Assembly (NCBI GenBank): GCA_963731125.1
Contig: CAVSVP010000008.1
Location: forward strand, 124,001-188,000
Direction of reading: 5' to 3'
Source of the DNA: CAVSVP01 sp963731125
Lineage (GTDB): Bacteria; Pseudomonadota; Gammaproteobacteria; Competibacterales; Competibacteraceae
DNA length: 64,000 nt
Shown: piece after piece, positions 1-8,096 of the stretch
How the letters are laid out: each line of letters starts with the position of its first letter
Position numbering within the stretch: the first letter of the stretch is position 1
Notes under the pieces: model-generated
What the model saw: the letters and a program-made list of their open reading frames with translations, nothing else
Databases searched by the model: none
What the model was told of the DNA's origin: nothing
Program-made: the position numbers and the translations under genes

Positions 1-446
1 GTGAACACTTGGTAGGCATCCAGGGTGCCATCGGTTAGTGGATCGCTTTGATAACCCGCCTTCGCGAAATTGCGCTGGGTAAAAGCACCGCTGTTAAGAA
101 GCACAATGCCGCCGCTGGGCACATCGCCCAAATGAACTTTCAGGGCAGCCGGATTCATGGCGACTAAAACGTCCGGAGCATCGCCCGGTGTCATCACGTC
201 GTAGTCGGCAAAGTGAATTTGAAAAGAGGACACACCATAGGTCGTACCCGCCGGTGCCCGGATCTCTGCGGGAAAGTTGGGCAGAGTTGCCAAGTCATTG
301 CCCATCAGCGCGGTCGATTGGGTGAATTGCATACCCGTTAGCTGAATGCCGTCGCCGGAGTCTCCGGCAAATCGGATGACGACTGAATCGACGAGGCGCC
401 GCGGTGGGTTTTCCATCGGTTGGGCTGCTGTCCCATAAGTTGCCAT
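1..446 (-). CDS. korA: 2-oxoacid:ferredoxin oxidoreductase, alpha (gamma-alpha fused) subunit, 5' part
   Basis: The first 148 codons are visible; the rest lies beyond the window edge. The product begins MATYGTAAQPMENPPRRL and then shows the POR gamma-domain signature RFAGDSGDGIQLTG, followed by an NFPAEIRAPAGT segment typical of 2-oxoglutarate:ferredoxin oxidoreductase alpha subunits, in which the gamma domain is fused at the N terminus. These enzymes convert 2-oxoacids and CoA to acyl-CoA and CO2 with reduction of ferredoxin, together with a TPP-binding beta subunit. The start codon (complement of 444-446) has an A-rich AAAAAAGG ribosome site upstream. It begins about 54 bases after thiG on the same strand, so it may be co-transcribed with the thiamine genes, which would fit since the enzyme uses TPP. 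The gene symbol is by family; the 2-oxoacid preference cannot be read here. Confidence 0.85.
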   Translation of the reverse strand, partial: MATYGTAAQPMENPPRRLVDSVVIRFAGDSGDGIQLTGMQFTQSTALMGNDLATLPNFPAEIRAPAGTTYGVSSFQIHFADYDVMTPGDAPDVLVAMNPAALKVHLGDVPSGGIVLLNSGAFTQRNFAKAGYQSDPLTDGTLDAYQVF

Positions 447-500
447 AGTTAAAAAAACCTTTTTTGCGCTTTCTTTAGCGGTGCGAGAAGCCTGCTAACA

Positions 501-1307
501 TCATATGGAGAGATTTTTTTGGTGCCAGAAAGGCGTGCCAAGGGTGGGCGTGCTGGGGCTGGCCATATCCCGCGGCGGCACGGCGCCGGCCTCAAAACCT
601 AGACGGCCCGCTTGGATGGCGAGAGCAAAACCTTGCGCCATTTTGACAGGATTCTCAGCCAAGGCCACGGCGCTATTTAATAACACACCATCGAAGCCCA
701 TCTCCATCACCTGAGCAGCGTGGGAAGGTTTTCCTAGGCCGGCGTCCACGATCAATGGTATATCAGGCAGGCGTTGGCGCAGGGTATTCAGAGCAAAGGG
801 ATTTAAAACGCCTTGTGCTGAACCGATAGGTGCCGCCCACGGCATCAAAATATCACACCCTACGTCTACCAGTTTCTGGCACAGAACCAGATCCTCGGTA
901 CAGTAGGGGAATACGGTAAAATCTTCTTTAATTAAAATAGCGGCCGCTTCCACCAAGCCGAAAGGATCGGGTTGCAAATTATAATCATCCCCGATCACCT
1001 CCAATTTAATCCAAGATGTGTTGAATACCTCGCGGGCCATTTCCGCTGTTGTGATCGCCTCTTTCGCGGACCGGCATCCTGCCGTATTTGGCAACAGATG
1101 CCTGTCAAGGTCTTTGACGTAGTCCCAGAAAGCAGCACCGCTGTTTTGCGAAGCGGATTGCCTGCGCAAGGAAAGCGTAATCACTTCTGCTTGAGAAGCA
1201 AGAATGGCTTGGCGCATGGTTTCCAGAGAAGGATATAGCGCTGTGCCAATAAACAACCGGCTTTGCAGAGTCTGCCCGGCAATGTGCCAGGGTGTGCCAG
1301 TGACCAT
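501..1307 (-). CDS. thiG: Thiazole synthase ThiG
   Basis: About 268 residues, the usual ThiG length. ThiG builds the thiazole phosphate ring of thiamine from deoxyxylulose 5-phosphate, dehydroglycine and the sulfur carried by ThiS thiocarboxylate. The C-terminal half shows the TIM-barrel phosphate-binding stretch VDAGLGKPSHAAQVMEMG and GFDGVLLNSAVALAENP, both diagnostic. A TTG at 1319 would give four extra residues, but a clear GGAGG (around 1321-1325) sits about 10 bases before the ATG at 1307, so I chose that start. It follows thiS almost without a gap and belongs to the riboswitch-led thiO-thiS-thiG operon. The C-terminal tail ending TPFWHQKNLSI is slightly long. Confidence 0.96.
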   Translation of the reverse strand: MVTGTPWHIAGQTLQSRLFIGTALYPSLETMRQAILASQAEVITLSLRRQSASQNSGAAFWDYVKDLDRHLLPNTAGCRSAKEAITTAEMAREVFNTSWIKLEVIGDDYNLQPDPFGLVEAAAILIKEDFTVFPYCTEDLVLCQKLVDVGCDILMPWAAPIGSAQGVLNPFALNTLRQRLPDIPLIVDAGLGKPSHAAQVMEMGFDGVLLNSAVALAENPVKMAQGFALAIQAGRLGFEAGAVPPRDMASPSTPTLGTPFWHQKNLSI

Positions 1308-1315
1308 AGTAGTGC

Positions 1316-1519
1316 TCAACCTCCGCTTAAAGGCGCAACGACTTCAATTTTATCACCGTCGCTTAACACAGTGTGAGGGTAGCGACTGCGAGGCACAAAG
1401 GCGCCGTTCACCGCTACGGCAAAAGCCTTTCCGTGATATCCCCATGTTTCGAGAACCTGGTTTAATTCCAGGGACCGCTCTAGGCGCTTGGGCTCACCAT
1501 TCAGGATGACGGTCAACAT
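1316..1519 (-). CDS. thiS: Sulfur carrier protein ThiS
   Basis: A 67-residue ubiquitin-fold protein ending in the essential Gly-Gly (APLSGG), whose C terminus is adenylated and thiocarboxylated to deliver sulfur to ThiG. A GTG at 1531 would add four residues (MRQQ), but the family normally starts at the equivalent of MLTVILNGE, so ATG 1519 is preferred. The 5' end overlaps the 3' end of thiO (which stops at 1494), and the stop codon nearly touches thiG. That implies translational coupling, as expected for partners working in one pathway. Confidence 0.93.
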   Translation of the reverse strand: MLTVILNGEPKRLERSLELNQVLETWGYHGKAFAVAVNGAFVPRSRYPHTVLSDGDKIEVVAPLSGG

Positions 1520-2594
1520 CTGCTGTCTCACTCAGTAATTCAGGAAAATGCATGGCGGATTTGCCCTCTTCCAACAGCCTTACAGTATCTTCCACGATAG
1601 CCGGACCCTGCAGGTAGCCGTGACGGTATAAGCCGTTAATGCGGATTAGACCGGATTGGTAGAAAATTCGGGGCAGATGGTTTGGCAGGGTAGGGCGTAG
1701 CTGCGTAGCCATGTTGATAATGCGTGCTTCGGCAAAACCGCTGTGCACCGTATAGGCGGCAGATAGAAGTTCCAGGGCGGATTGCACGGAAATGGGACTA
1801 CGGTCCGCACTTTCAATGGAAGTCGCGCCAATTACGAAAAGACCCTGAAGGCGCGGGGCAAGGTAAAGGGGATAGCGGGGATGCATCAAGCGGACCAGCC
1901 GCTGCAGTTTCACCTCGGGCGCCTGCACCGTGATGATCTCACCACGCACTCCCCGCAATCCAGGAATCGTTTCTTTAGCTCCCATGCCCCGGGTATCGGC
2001 GGTCCAATCAAAGCGCCACGCCTCGCCGTTAACGAGCAGCTTACCGGGCAGCACGGCGTCCACTACCGACTTCTCGTGCCAGCAGACCCCGTCTTGAAGT
2101 AGCGTTTTTTCGATAGCAGGGAAAAACTCCGTCGTGTTCACTTGCCCTTCGGTAGGGAAGAACACGCCGGAGCGAAAACGTCCGGCCAGTTCCGGTTCTA
2201 AAGTCTCCAGCGCAGGCTGCTCTAGAAACTGGAACTCTGCTTGGTTACCCAGTTTCGCGCGAATACGCGCAACAAAACGCTGCAGTTCTGTTTGATCTTG
2301 ACGGTGAGCGACTAGCAGCGTGCCGTGCTGTTGAAAAAATACGTTATCTTCTAACTCGGCCAGCCATTGTGGCCACAACTGCAGAGACCGCTTGCCTAAG
2401 GAGAATACCAGTGATTCAGCAGTCTCCAGTTCAGCATAAGGCGCCAACATGCCAGCAGCAACTAAACCACAGCTTTGTTGGCCTGCCCGGGTGTCCCTGT
2501 CACACAGGGTAACGCGCCAGCCTCGGCGACATAAGGCAAAGGCCAGCAATCTGCCGGCGAGTCCCGCTCCGGCAATGCCAATACTGGGCATCAT
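1494..2594 (-). CDS. thiO: Glycine oxidase ThiO
   Basis: A 366-residue FAD-dependent D-amino-acid oxidase family protein. The N terminus carries the Rossmann motif GIAGAGLAGRLLAFALCRRG followed by the acidic residue of TLCDRD that binds the FAD ribose. A second FAD/substrate region, INGLYRHGYLQGPAIVEDTVRLL, lies near the C terminus, as in ThiO. The enzyme oxidises glycine to the imine used for the thiazole ring, replacing ThiH in aerobic organisms, which fits the adjacent thiS and thiG. Two ATGs stand in tandem at the start (2594 and 2591), behind a GGAGCAA ribosome site. It is the first gene of the operon, directly downstream of a TPP riboswitch. Confidence 0.93.
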   Translation of the reverse strand: MMPSIGIAGAGLAGRLLAFALCRRGWRVTLCDRDTRAGQQSCGLVAAGMLAPYAELETAESLVFSLGKRSLQLWPQWLAELEDNVFFQQHGTLLVAHRQDQTELQRFVARIRAKLGNQAEFQFLEQPALETLEPELAGRFRSGVFFPTEGQVNTTEFFPAIEKTLLQDGVCWHEKSVVDAVLPGKLLVNGEAWRFDWTADTRGMGAKETIPGLRGVRGEIITVQAPEVKLQRLVRLMHPRYPLYLAPRLQGLFVIGATSIESADRSPISVQSALELLSAAYTVHSGFAEARIINMATQLRPTLPNHLPRIFYQSGLIRINGLYRHGYLQGPAIVEDTVRLLEEGKSAMHFPELLSETADVDRHPEW

Positions 2595-2647
2595 TTGCTC
2601 CGTAACAGTGAGGTTAAATGCATTTAATACCTTAAAGCGGCGTGGGA

Positions 2648-2698
2648 GGCGTAGAGGAAATAATGAGGAGAGCTTTTGCTCATTAGCCTCCCTACGCC
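2648..2698 (-). promoter_or_regulatory. Expression-platform hairpin overlapping the TPP aptamer
   Basis: The aptamer's 3' strand GGCGTAG (complement of 2692-2698) can pair with CTACGCC downstream (complement of 2648-2654). An inner arm CTAATGAG (from 2678-2685) can pair with CTCATTA (from 2661-2667). The two arms form a long imperfect stem that cannot coexist with a closed aptamer, so it looks like the switching element. No U-run follows it, so it is more likely an anti-aptamer or translational platform than a classical terminator. Confidence 0.55.
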
Positions 2699-2766
2699 GG
2701 TGTTAACCGGATCAGGTTCTAAGGGTATTTCTCAGCCTCCAGATTTTCCGGGGCACCCCTGCAACA
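2684..2766 (-). promoter_or_regulatory. TPP riboswitch (THI box)
   Basis: Read on the minus strand, the sequence holds the conserved thi-box elements in order: GGGGTGCCCCGG, CTGAGAAATACCC, GAACCTGATCCGGTTAA, and ACACCGGCGTAGGGAGG. These are the pyrophosphate- and pyrimidine-sensing arms of the TPP aptamer. It lies about 90 bases upstream of thiO and therefore controls thiO-thiS-thiG. TPP binding is known to repress such operons. Confidence 0.95.
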
Positions 2767-2970
2767 AGCTCGTGTGTGAGAGAGTAAAATGGGCCGTCGT
2801 CCGCTAACAGCGGTGTTTACAATAAGCATTAACGTAATAATTATAAAATAATTTGGTTAACAGTGCACTACGTTATTCTTGCAAAGTGCTCAGATCATTC
2901 TTGCGAAGCGAATGCGTAACTGCGGATGAAACATTGACAACATTGGTCATCGATTTTACGTAGGTGATAC

Positions 2971-3354
2971 ATGTCTTCGATTACAAAACTTTTTTTTCTG
3001 CTTGGCGGTTGCGGAGCGTTACTGGCAGTTCTGCTGGGCGCTTTTGGTGCCCATGTTCTAAAGGAAAGCCTCACTTCGGAGCAGATGGCAATCTATCATA
3101 CCGCAGCTCAATATCATTTTTATCACGCGCTGGGTTTGCTGGTCATTGCGCTATTGATGCTGCATTTTCCAACATCACTCTTCCTCCACTGGTCCGGCTG
3201 GCTTATGTTGGTGGGTATCGCGTTATTTTCCGGCAGCCTTTATCTGCTTAGCATCAGTGGGATAAGCTGGTTGGGTGCTATCACGCCGTTTGGCGGAACG
3301 GCGTTTCTAGTCGCTTGGCTGTTGTTCGTTATTGCCGTTCTGCGAGCCGCATAG
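2971..3354 (+). CDS. DUF423 family inner-membrane protein
   Basis: A 127-residue hydrophobic protein with four predicted membrane spans. The first span is followed by the family hallmark LLGAFGAHVLK and then the conserved YHTAAQYHFYHALGLL segment; the last third contains GAITPFGGTAFLVAW. These match DUF423 (YgdD-type) proteins, whose function is not established. The ATG follows GTAGGTGATAC, an AGGTG ribosome site. It stands alone between the divergent thiamine operon and the nitrogen-fixation genes. Confidence 0.88.
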   Translation: MSSITKLFFLLGGCGALLAVLLGAFGAHVLKESLTSEQMAIYHTAAQYHFYHALGLLVIALLMLHFPTSLFLHWSGWLMLVGIALFSGSLYLLSISGISWLGAITPFGGTAFLVAWLLFVIAVLRAA

Positions 3355-3483
3355 GCCGCATAGATATCGATGCTGTTATCAAGACCGTCTGCGGAACGGA
3401 TGCCGCAGTCGAGCTTACCGGGATGTATTGACGGCGTGTCTTGAGAGTAACTTTCAGATCGATAACTCCGGAGCGCAACATTG

Positions 3484-3960
3484 ATGCCGAGTCACACTGC
3501 TTCTGTCGTAATGCCAGATGATCCGTTGCTAAGCTCGGAATTTATCCAAGAAATGGTTAAGCAGCTGCGTGCCCTGGATCGCTATGGACTATATGATCCA
3601 TTGTCTGCGGCGCAATTACTGGATCCTTTAATACTTACCAAGGAGCGCAAGCAACGGTTAGCCATTGTTGGTGATCCTGACGAAGACATCATTGACCGTC
3701 TGCAGGCTTTTTATAACGCTACCGCCACGCTCATTGAGAAACGCAGTGGACTGCCGGCGGTTCCACTCGTGCATCTGACCTACGAAGGATTTGGGCACGT
3801 GGTGATTACCGTAGGCAGACTTGTGGTCCTGGATCGTATCCTACGGGACGTTCATCGTTTCGGATTTCGCAGTTTAGCCAAGCTGCAGGAAGAGGGGGAT
3901 ACGGTGGTGAACACGGCGTTCGGCCTGATTCAGGCGCATCCTCAGGTAGCCGAGTTGTAA
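3484..3960 (+). CDS. NifX-associated nitrogen fixation protein (DUF269)
   Basis: A 158-residue protein with the DUF269 pattern: an N-terminal helical part (FIQEMVKQLRALDRYG), the stretch DPLILTKERKQRLAIVGDPDED, and a C-terminal VHLTYEGFGHVVITVGRLVVLD followed by RDVHRFGFRSLAKL. This family is encoded next to nifX and nif ferredoxins in nitrogenase cofactor clusters; its exact biochemical role is unclear. A TTG precedes the ATG directly; the ATG at 3484, eight bases after GGAG, is the likely start. The following gene is a nif-type ferredoxin, which supports the call. No nifE, nifN or nifX is present in the window, so this is an isolated pair. Confidence 0.88.
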   Translation: MPSHTASVVMPDDPLLSSEFIQEMVKQLRALDRYGLYDPLSAAQLLDPLILTKERKQRLAIVGDPDEDIIDRLQAFYNATATLIEKRSGLPAVPLVHLTYEGFGHVVITVGRLVVLDRILRDVHRFGFRSLAKLQEEGDTVVNTAFGLIQAHPQVAEL

Positions 3961-4000
3961 CTGATAACAAAGTGTCAACCCAAGTAAGAGGTGTAAAAAA

Positions 4001-4328
4001 GTGGAAATGGATAATGCGATAACCGGTATTACCCGCGGCGGAACGCAATGGGTACCGCAGTTTGTTATCGAATTAAACGAAGGCAAATGTGTCGGTTGTG
4101 GACGTTGTTTCAAGGTCTGTCCCAGATGAGGTATTTGCAATGGTGCAACGGGCCTTGGATGAGATCGACCTCGATGAGGAGGACGATGACGACTTTGATG
4201 ATGAAGATGACAGCGATAATTCTTATATGAGATTGGCTAATCCGTTGGATTGCATTGGTTGCGAAGCCTGTTCCAGGGTCTGTCCTAGGAATTGTTTTAC
4301 CCACGCACCACAGCCTTTGGCTGCCTAA
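4001..4328 (+). pseudogene. fdxB: Nif-type 2[4Fe-4S] ferredoxin III, frameshifted
   Basis: The first frame gives MDNAITGITRGGTQWVPQF and the first cluster motif CVGCGRCFKVCPR, then hits TGA at 4127-4129. The +1 frame, from GAG at 4128, continues EVFAMVQRALDEIDLDEEDD, an Asp/Glu-rich linker and the second cluster motif CIGCEACSRVCPRNC, ending THAPQPLAA. Joining the two by skipping T4127 restores the family pattern FKVCxRxV without a gap, so one extra base separates the halves. This could be a true frameshift mutation, an assembly error, or a +1 recoding site (AGA followed by TGA). GTG 4001 is well placed behind AGAGGTG; ATG 4007 is the alternative start. Confidence 0.8.
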
Positions 4329-4409
4329 ATGCGAAAGCACTGGATAAGCGCGATTAATCACGGACGGTATCGAGTTAGGCTGTACCGAGTGTATTAAGTA
4401 GTCGGCCAT

Positions 4410-5494
4410 AAGTATTTTAACAAAAGTAAAAATGAGGTAACCTTATTCTATGCTAGAGCCCCATTTGTGATAGGCGACTTATGCTATTGGTAACCCCCCT
4501 GAGCGAGCCCGAGAAGGTGACGCTACACGAGATGCACCAACACCACCCGTTTCATTGGACACGGATGCGCGCCCATGCGATTTTGCTGAGTGCGTCGGGT
4601 TATCGGGTTCAAGCGATCGCGGCGATCTATGGGGTGTGTCGGCAGACGGTTTCCAGTTGGCTGAAAGCGTGGGCGCGTCAGGGGTTAGTGGGGTTACTGG
4701 ATCAAGCGCGCAGTGGTCGGCCGCGCAAACTCAGCGCCGCGGAAGAAGCGCCGGTGCTGGCGTGGCTAGAAGCGGAGCCACGCTCCCTCAAGCGGGTGCT
4801 GGCGGCGTTAGAGAAGCGCGGCGGGCAGCAGGTCAGTATGACGACGATTAAACGGTTGTGCAGACGGGCCGGGCGGGTGTGGAAGCGGGTGCGACAATCG
4901 CTTAAAGACAAGCGCGATCCCCAGGCGTTTGCCGCTTCGGTGGAACGGCTTGCCGAGTTGATTGAGCGCGAGGCGAGCGGGGCGATTGAGCGGTATTATT
5001 TTGATGAGTCCGGCTTTACCCTCGTCCCGGCGATGGCTTACGCGTGGCAACCCCGCGGCGAGACGATCGAGTTACCCGCGTCCCACAGCCAGCGGCTCCA
5101 TGTGCTCGGGTTTATGGATCGGACGAGTGAAGTTCAGTCCTATGTCTTTGAGGGCACCATCGATACCGCGGTCGTGATCGCCTGCTTTGATGCGTTTGCC
5201 AAGACCCGAGAAAAACCCACCGTCGTGGTACTCGATAATGCCTCGCTCCATACCAGCGAAGCGGTTGCGGCAAACCGGGAACGCTGGCACGCTACCGGTC
5301 TGCAGCTAGAATTCCTCGCCCCGTATTCACCGGAATTAAATTTGATCGAAATCTTGTGGCGCAAGATCAAATATGAATGGTTGCCCTTCTCGGCCTACGA
5401 ATCCTTTTCCAGTCTCAGAGAAGAGCTCTTTAAGATCCTGAGAAACATCGGCACTGAATACAAGATCGCATTCTCATAAAATGTTAAAATACTT
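4410..5494 (+). mobile_element. IS630-family insertion sequence
   Basis: A 13-bp perfect inverted repeat, AAGTATTTTAACA at 4410-4422 and its complement at 5482-5494, brackets one transposase gene. The left repeat abuts a TA at 4409-4410, the usual IS630 target; the right junction reads CTTG, so a TA duplication is not preserved there. It sits just downstream of the fdxB remnant. Confidence 0.85.
4481..5479 (+). CDS. IS630-family transposase
   Basis: A 332-residue transposase. Residues about 25-150 form the two helix-turn-helix units (VQAIAAIYGVCRQTVSSWLKAW; VSMTTIKRLCRRAGRVWKR). The DDE catalytic residues are visible as YYFDESGF, VVVLDNASLHTS and the C-terminal APYSPELNLIEILWRKIKYEW, which is the Tc1/mariner-like IS630 arrangement. 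It is uninterrupted and lies within intact inverted repeats, so the element may still be active. Confidence 0.93.
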   Translation: MLLVTPLSEPEKVTLHEMHQHHPFHWTRMRAHAILLSASGYRVQAIAAIYGVCRQTVSSWLKAWARQGLVGLLDQARSGRPRKLSAAEEAPVLAWLEAEPRSLKRVLAALEKRGGQQVSMTTIKRLCRRAGRVWKRVRQSLKDKRDPQAFAASVERLAELIEREASGAIERYYFDESGFTLVPAMAYAWQPRGETIELPASHSQRLHVLGFMDRTSEVQSYVFEGTIDTAVVIACFDAFAKTREKPTVVVLDNASLHTSEAVAANRERWHATGLQLEFLAPYSPELNLIEILWRKIKYEWLPFSAYESFSSLREELFKILRNIGTEYKIAFS

Positions 5495-5545
5495 GTGATT
5501 GATTACTTACTCACCGCGCTGGCAATTTTCCTTAAGCGGAGTGAT

Positions 5546-6211
5546 TCAATGCGCTGGGTTGGCTAGGGTTCGATAAAGACTAACGCTCTTAAATTCCTCA
5601 GCAGCGTCCAAATCAGGTAGTAAGGTAGCTTTTATTTCAGTCACTTTCTGATAGGAATTCGAGTCGATGCGGTTAACCCGTGAATCGGCAATAAGGATTT
5701 CTGGTGCACGGTCCGGCAAAGTTTCCAGAAGACGGTGGTTGTCAGGATCATAAAGCACATCGGCGGCAATGATCACATCCACTGTGTCGTTCACCTCATC
5801 GAGAGATACACAAGTGTCAATCTCTACGTTGTTGAGCTCAGCATTAGCTCGTGTTGCATCGAGAGCATTGCTATCGATGTCACAAGCAATAACTTTCGCA
5901 GCTCCGGCCATGGCTGCCGCAATGGCGACTACGCCTGAACCTGAGCCAAAATCTAAGATACATTTTCCTTTATAGTAATGTTTGTTCTGTAAAATATAGT
6001 AAGCTAGCGCTTGTCCGCCAGGCCAGCAGAATACCCAGAAAGGGGTATTAGCGAGAATCGCCTGTATTTCATCGGTAGCAAAAGGTCTTTGTATATTATG
6101 AGGATTGATTAAATACAACTTTATCACTGGGCAAAGTGGTAAGGGGGTTGCGGTAATCTGGGCGTCTGGAAGCGTGCTTTGAATGTTTTGAAGCAGATGA
6201 TGAGACTTCAT
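5546..6211 (-). CDS. Class I SAM-dependent methyltransferase (ETFB-lysine / PrmA-like)
   Basis: A 221-residue protein with the SAM-binding motif ILDFGSGSGVVAIAAAMAGA, an acidic ribose-binding end of strand 2 (VIACDID) and the post-motif VIIAADVLYD. The PFWVFCWPGGQALAYYIL segment before motif I is typical of the METTL20/ETFB-lysine methyltransferase group, which resembles ribosomal protein L11 methyltransferase. Protein-lysine methylation is therefore the best guess; the substrate cannot be read. It lies between the IS630 and IS982 elements, with no operon partner visible. Confidence 0.75.
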   Translation of the reverse strand: MKSHHLLQNIQSTLPDAQITATPLPLCPVIKLYLINPHNIQRPFATDEIQAILANTPFWVFCWPGGQALAYYILQNKHYYKGKCILDFGSGSGVVAIAAAMAGAAKVIACDIDSNALDATRANAELNNVEIDTCVSLDEVNDTVDVIIAADVLYDPDNHRLLETLPDRAPEILIADSRVNRIDSNSYQKVTEIKATLLPDLDAAEEFKSVSLYRTLANPAH

Positions 6212-6341
6212 AATTATAGTAGTAGAACCAGATTAGTGGATTCGATAAGCCGTAATTAAACGGCAGAAAGTGCTTTATTTAAATTTAACAAGTTTGATGC
6301 GGACGCTTCTTTTTAGGATTATTGAATTATCCAAAAAAAGA

Positions 6342-7394
6342 CTTAAACGTTTGGTGTGAAATCACGACATGCTACCACGCCACCAGATCGGCGAAGGCCA
6401 ACGAGGGCCGACCGAGTTGCTGATTAAGCCAGATGCAGAAATTATGCAGCGCCATCTTAGCGCCCAGGCGAACCTGAAAGCCGTCCAGGGCGTGAGGACG
6501 CTCGCGGTCGAGGCGAAAGACATGCGGCAAGCTGTTGTTGACGGTCTCCACGATCTGGCGAATGCCAGCCAGCCAGCGTCGCCAGGGCTTGGGCCAGGGA
6601 TGGCGGCTGTTGCGCTTCGGGGCACAGATCAGTTCAGCCCCGTAGACGTGTTGCCAGTATGGATGGCGCTCTTCGCCTTCAAAGCCCTTGTCGGTGACAT
6701 ACACTCCCTGAGCCGGTGCCCCGACGCTGGCGATGCGCGGGTCCGGGAAGGCGCGCAGAGCGAAGAACGTCTCAGCCAGGGGCTGATCTTTGGTGCTAGC
6801 CGAGGCGACGCCAAAGCCGGTGATCACGTCCCAGGGATTGACGGCGGTGAGCACCTGCAAGCCCTCATACCAGCCGAGCCGGTTACTCCACCCGATGTCG
6901 GCCAAGCCGGGCAGCCAGCCCAGCCCTCGCCGTTTCGCCGCGCGGGTGACGGCAGGGGTCCCATCCAGGGCTTCATAGGCACAGCGTTGGGCTTCCAGCA
7001 ACTGAACGAGGTGCAGAAAACAGCCGACCACCGCTTCCCTGTGCAAGCGCAACAAGCGATTGAACTGAGCCCGATCCGGCAAGCTGGGAAACGCCTCTCG
7101 CAGGTGCCGCTGGGCATAACGGTAGAAGTCCCGCTCACTGGTAAAGTGTTGCCACTGCCCGAACAGGGCCAAGGTCACCACCTCGCTGCGCGTCAGCGAT
7201 GCCGCCGGACCAGGCCGATGCGGTGTCGGCAAGGCATGCTTGCAGAAATCATCCATCATGACGTATAGAATCGTTAGGAAGGTGTCGATGTCGATCATGG
7301 GGAAGCTCCTCGATTTCCGGATGAGAGCTTCTATTTTGATCCTCGACGCCTTCCGTTTAAATAGCATCCAGTCAACTCACACCAAACGTTTAAG
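6342..7394 (-). mobile_element. IS982-family insertion sequence
   Basis: Perfect 18-bp terminal inverted repeats: CTTAAACGTTTGGTGTGA at 6342-6359 and its complement at 7377-7394. They enclose one transposase gene with little spare sequence, giving an element of 1,053 bp. I see no convincing target duplication in the flanks. Confidence 0.93.
6372..7367 (-). CDS. IS982-family transposase
   Basis: A 331-residue transposase. The N-terminal IDIDTFLTILYVMMDDFC is characteristic of IS982, followed by the SLTRSEVVTLALFGQW segment. The catalytic core includes ALDGTPAVTR, VTDKGFEGEERHPYW and the C-terminal RQIVETVNNSLPHVF, consistent with the DDE residues of this family. The reading frame is intact and fills the space between the perfect inverted repeats, so the copy is probably functional. 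Confidence 0.92.
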   Translation of the reverse strand: MLFKRKASRIKIEALIRKSRSFPMIDIDTFLTILYVMMDDFCKHALPTPHRPGPAASLTRSEVVTLALFGQWQHFTSERDFYRYAQRHLREAFPSLPDRAQFNRLLRLHREAVVGCFLHLVQLLEAQRCAYEALDGTPAVTRAAKRRGLGWLPGLADIGWSNRLGWYEGLQVLTAVNPWDVITGFGVASASTKDQPLAETFFALRAFPDPRIASVGAPAQGVYVTDKGFEGEERHPYWQHVYGAELICAPKRNSRHPWPKPWRRWLAGIRQIVETVNNSLPHVFRLDRERPHALDGFQVRLGAKMALHNFCIWLNQQLGRPSLAFADLVAW

Positions 7395-7640
7395 ACGGTT
7401 AGGGTTAGTGATTAGCAGTATCTCATCTTAAGTTGAGACCACAGAGCAGGATAACAAACAGAGAAGAACTATCGTTTTGATAAAGATGACTAACAATGGA
7501 AAAGCCTGTGATTTGAACCCAATAGCCTCAAACCACAGGGCATAAACCTCCGATGTCTATGCGAATAATCCCTTGAGACTGGTAACTGCATTTTTTCCAG
7601 TTGTTAATTGCCTTTTACGGGAAAGTCTGACTATGTAGCC

Positions 7641-8096
7641 TTAAGCGGATAGTTGTGGCGCATGCTGCCTTAGCCATGCGTGTAAAGCTTCCTCTCTGTT
7701 TGGTAAACGACCTTCTCTTTGTGAAATTTCATTTTTGTATTTTTCAACATAACATAGTTGATCGACCATTAACATCCTGGGCGCATCGTTTCTCTCCAAG
7801 AACTGGATACCGATTCTAAAATCGTTATTGTGTTTCCTACACCAGATCACTTTCCCTAGGGTCTCAAATGCCGGTGTCAACACGTTCATTTTTAATTTAA
7901 TATGTATTCCTTTTTTTAAGGGCATATCGGATATAAATGAAAAACCACCGAGGCTCACATTATCAACGGGTCTAATGAAATGATTTTCTTTCCGGTGCAA
8001 AAATATCTCCACCGGAATATTCACACGATGTCTGATGTAAGCTCGCATTTGTTCTCTCCTTGTCTGAAGTGTTACCCAATGCTTTAATTTATTCAC
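7641..8096 (-). CDS. PilZ-domain protein
   Basis: A 151-residue protein whose central part shows the c-di-GMP-binding signature of PilZ: an arginine cluster, RAYIRHRVNIPVEI, followed about 25 residues later by DNVSLGGFSF (the (D/N)xSxxG motif). A GIQFLE strand ends the beta barrel. The C-terminal 45 residues are polar and helical. It probably acts as a c-di-GMP receptor. No partner gene is adjacent. The ATG at 8096 is accepted; ATG 8048 (MRAYIRHR) is a shorter alternative with GGAGAG upstream. Confidence 0.72.
   Translation of the reverse strand: MNKLKHWVTLQTRREQMRAYIRHRVNIPVEIFLHRKENHFIRPVDNVSLGGFSFISDMPLKKGIHIKLKMNVLTPAFETLGKVIWCRKHNNDFRIGIQFLERNDAPRMLMVDQLCYVEKYKNEISQREGRLPNREEALHAWLRQHAPQLSA

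Noticed and set aside
4127..4129. Selenocysteine at the fdxB TGA
   Set aside because: The frame after the TGA does not encode the second half; a frame change is required, so recoding as Sec does not help.
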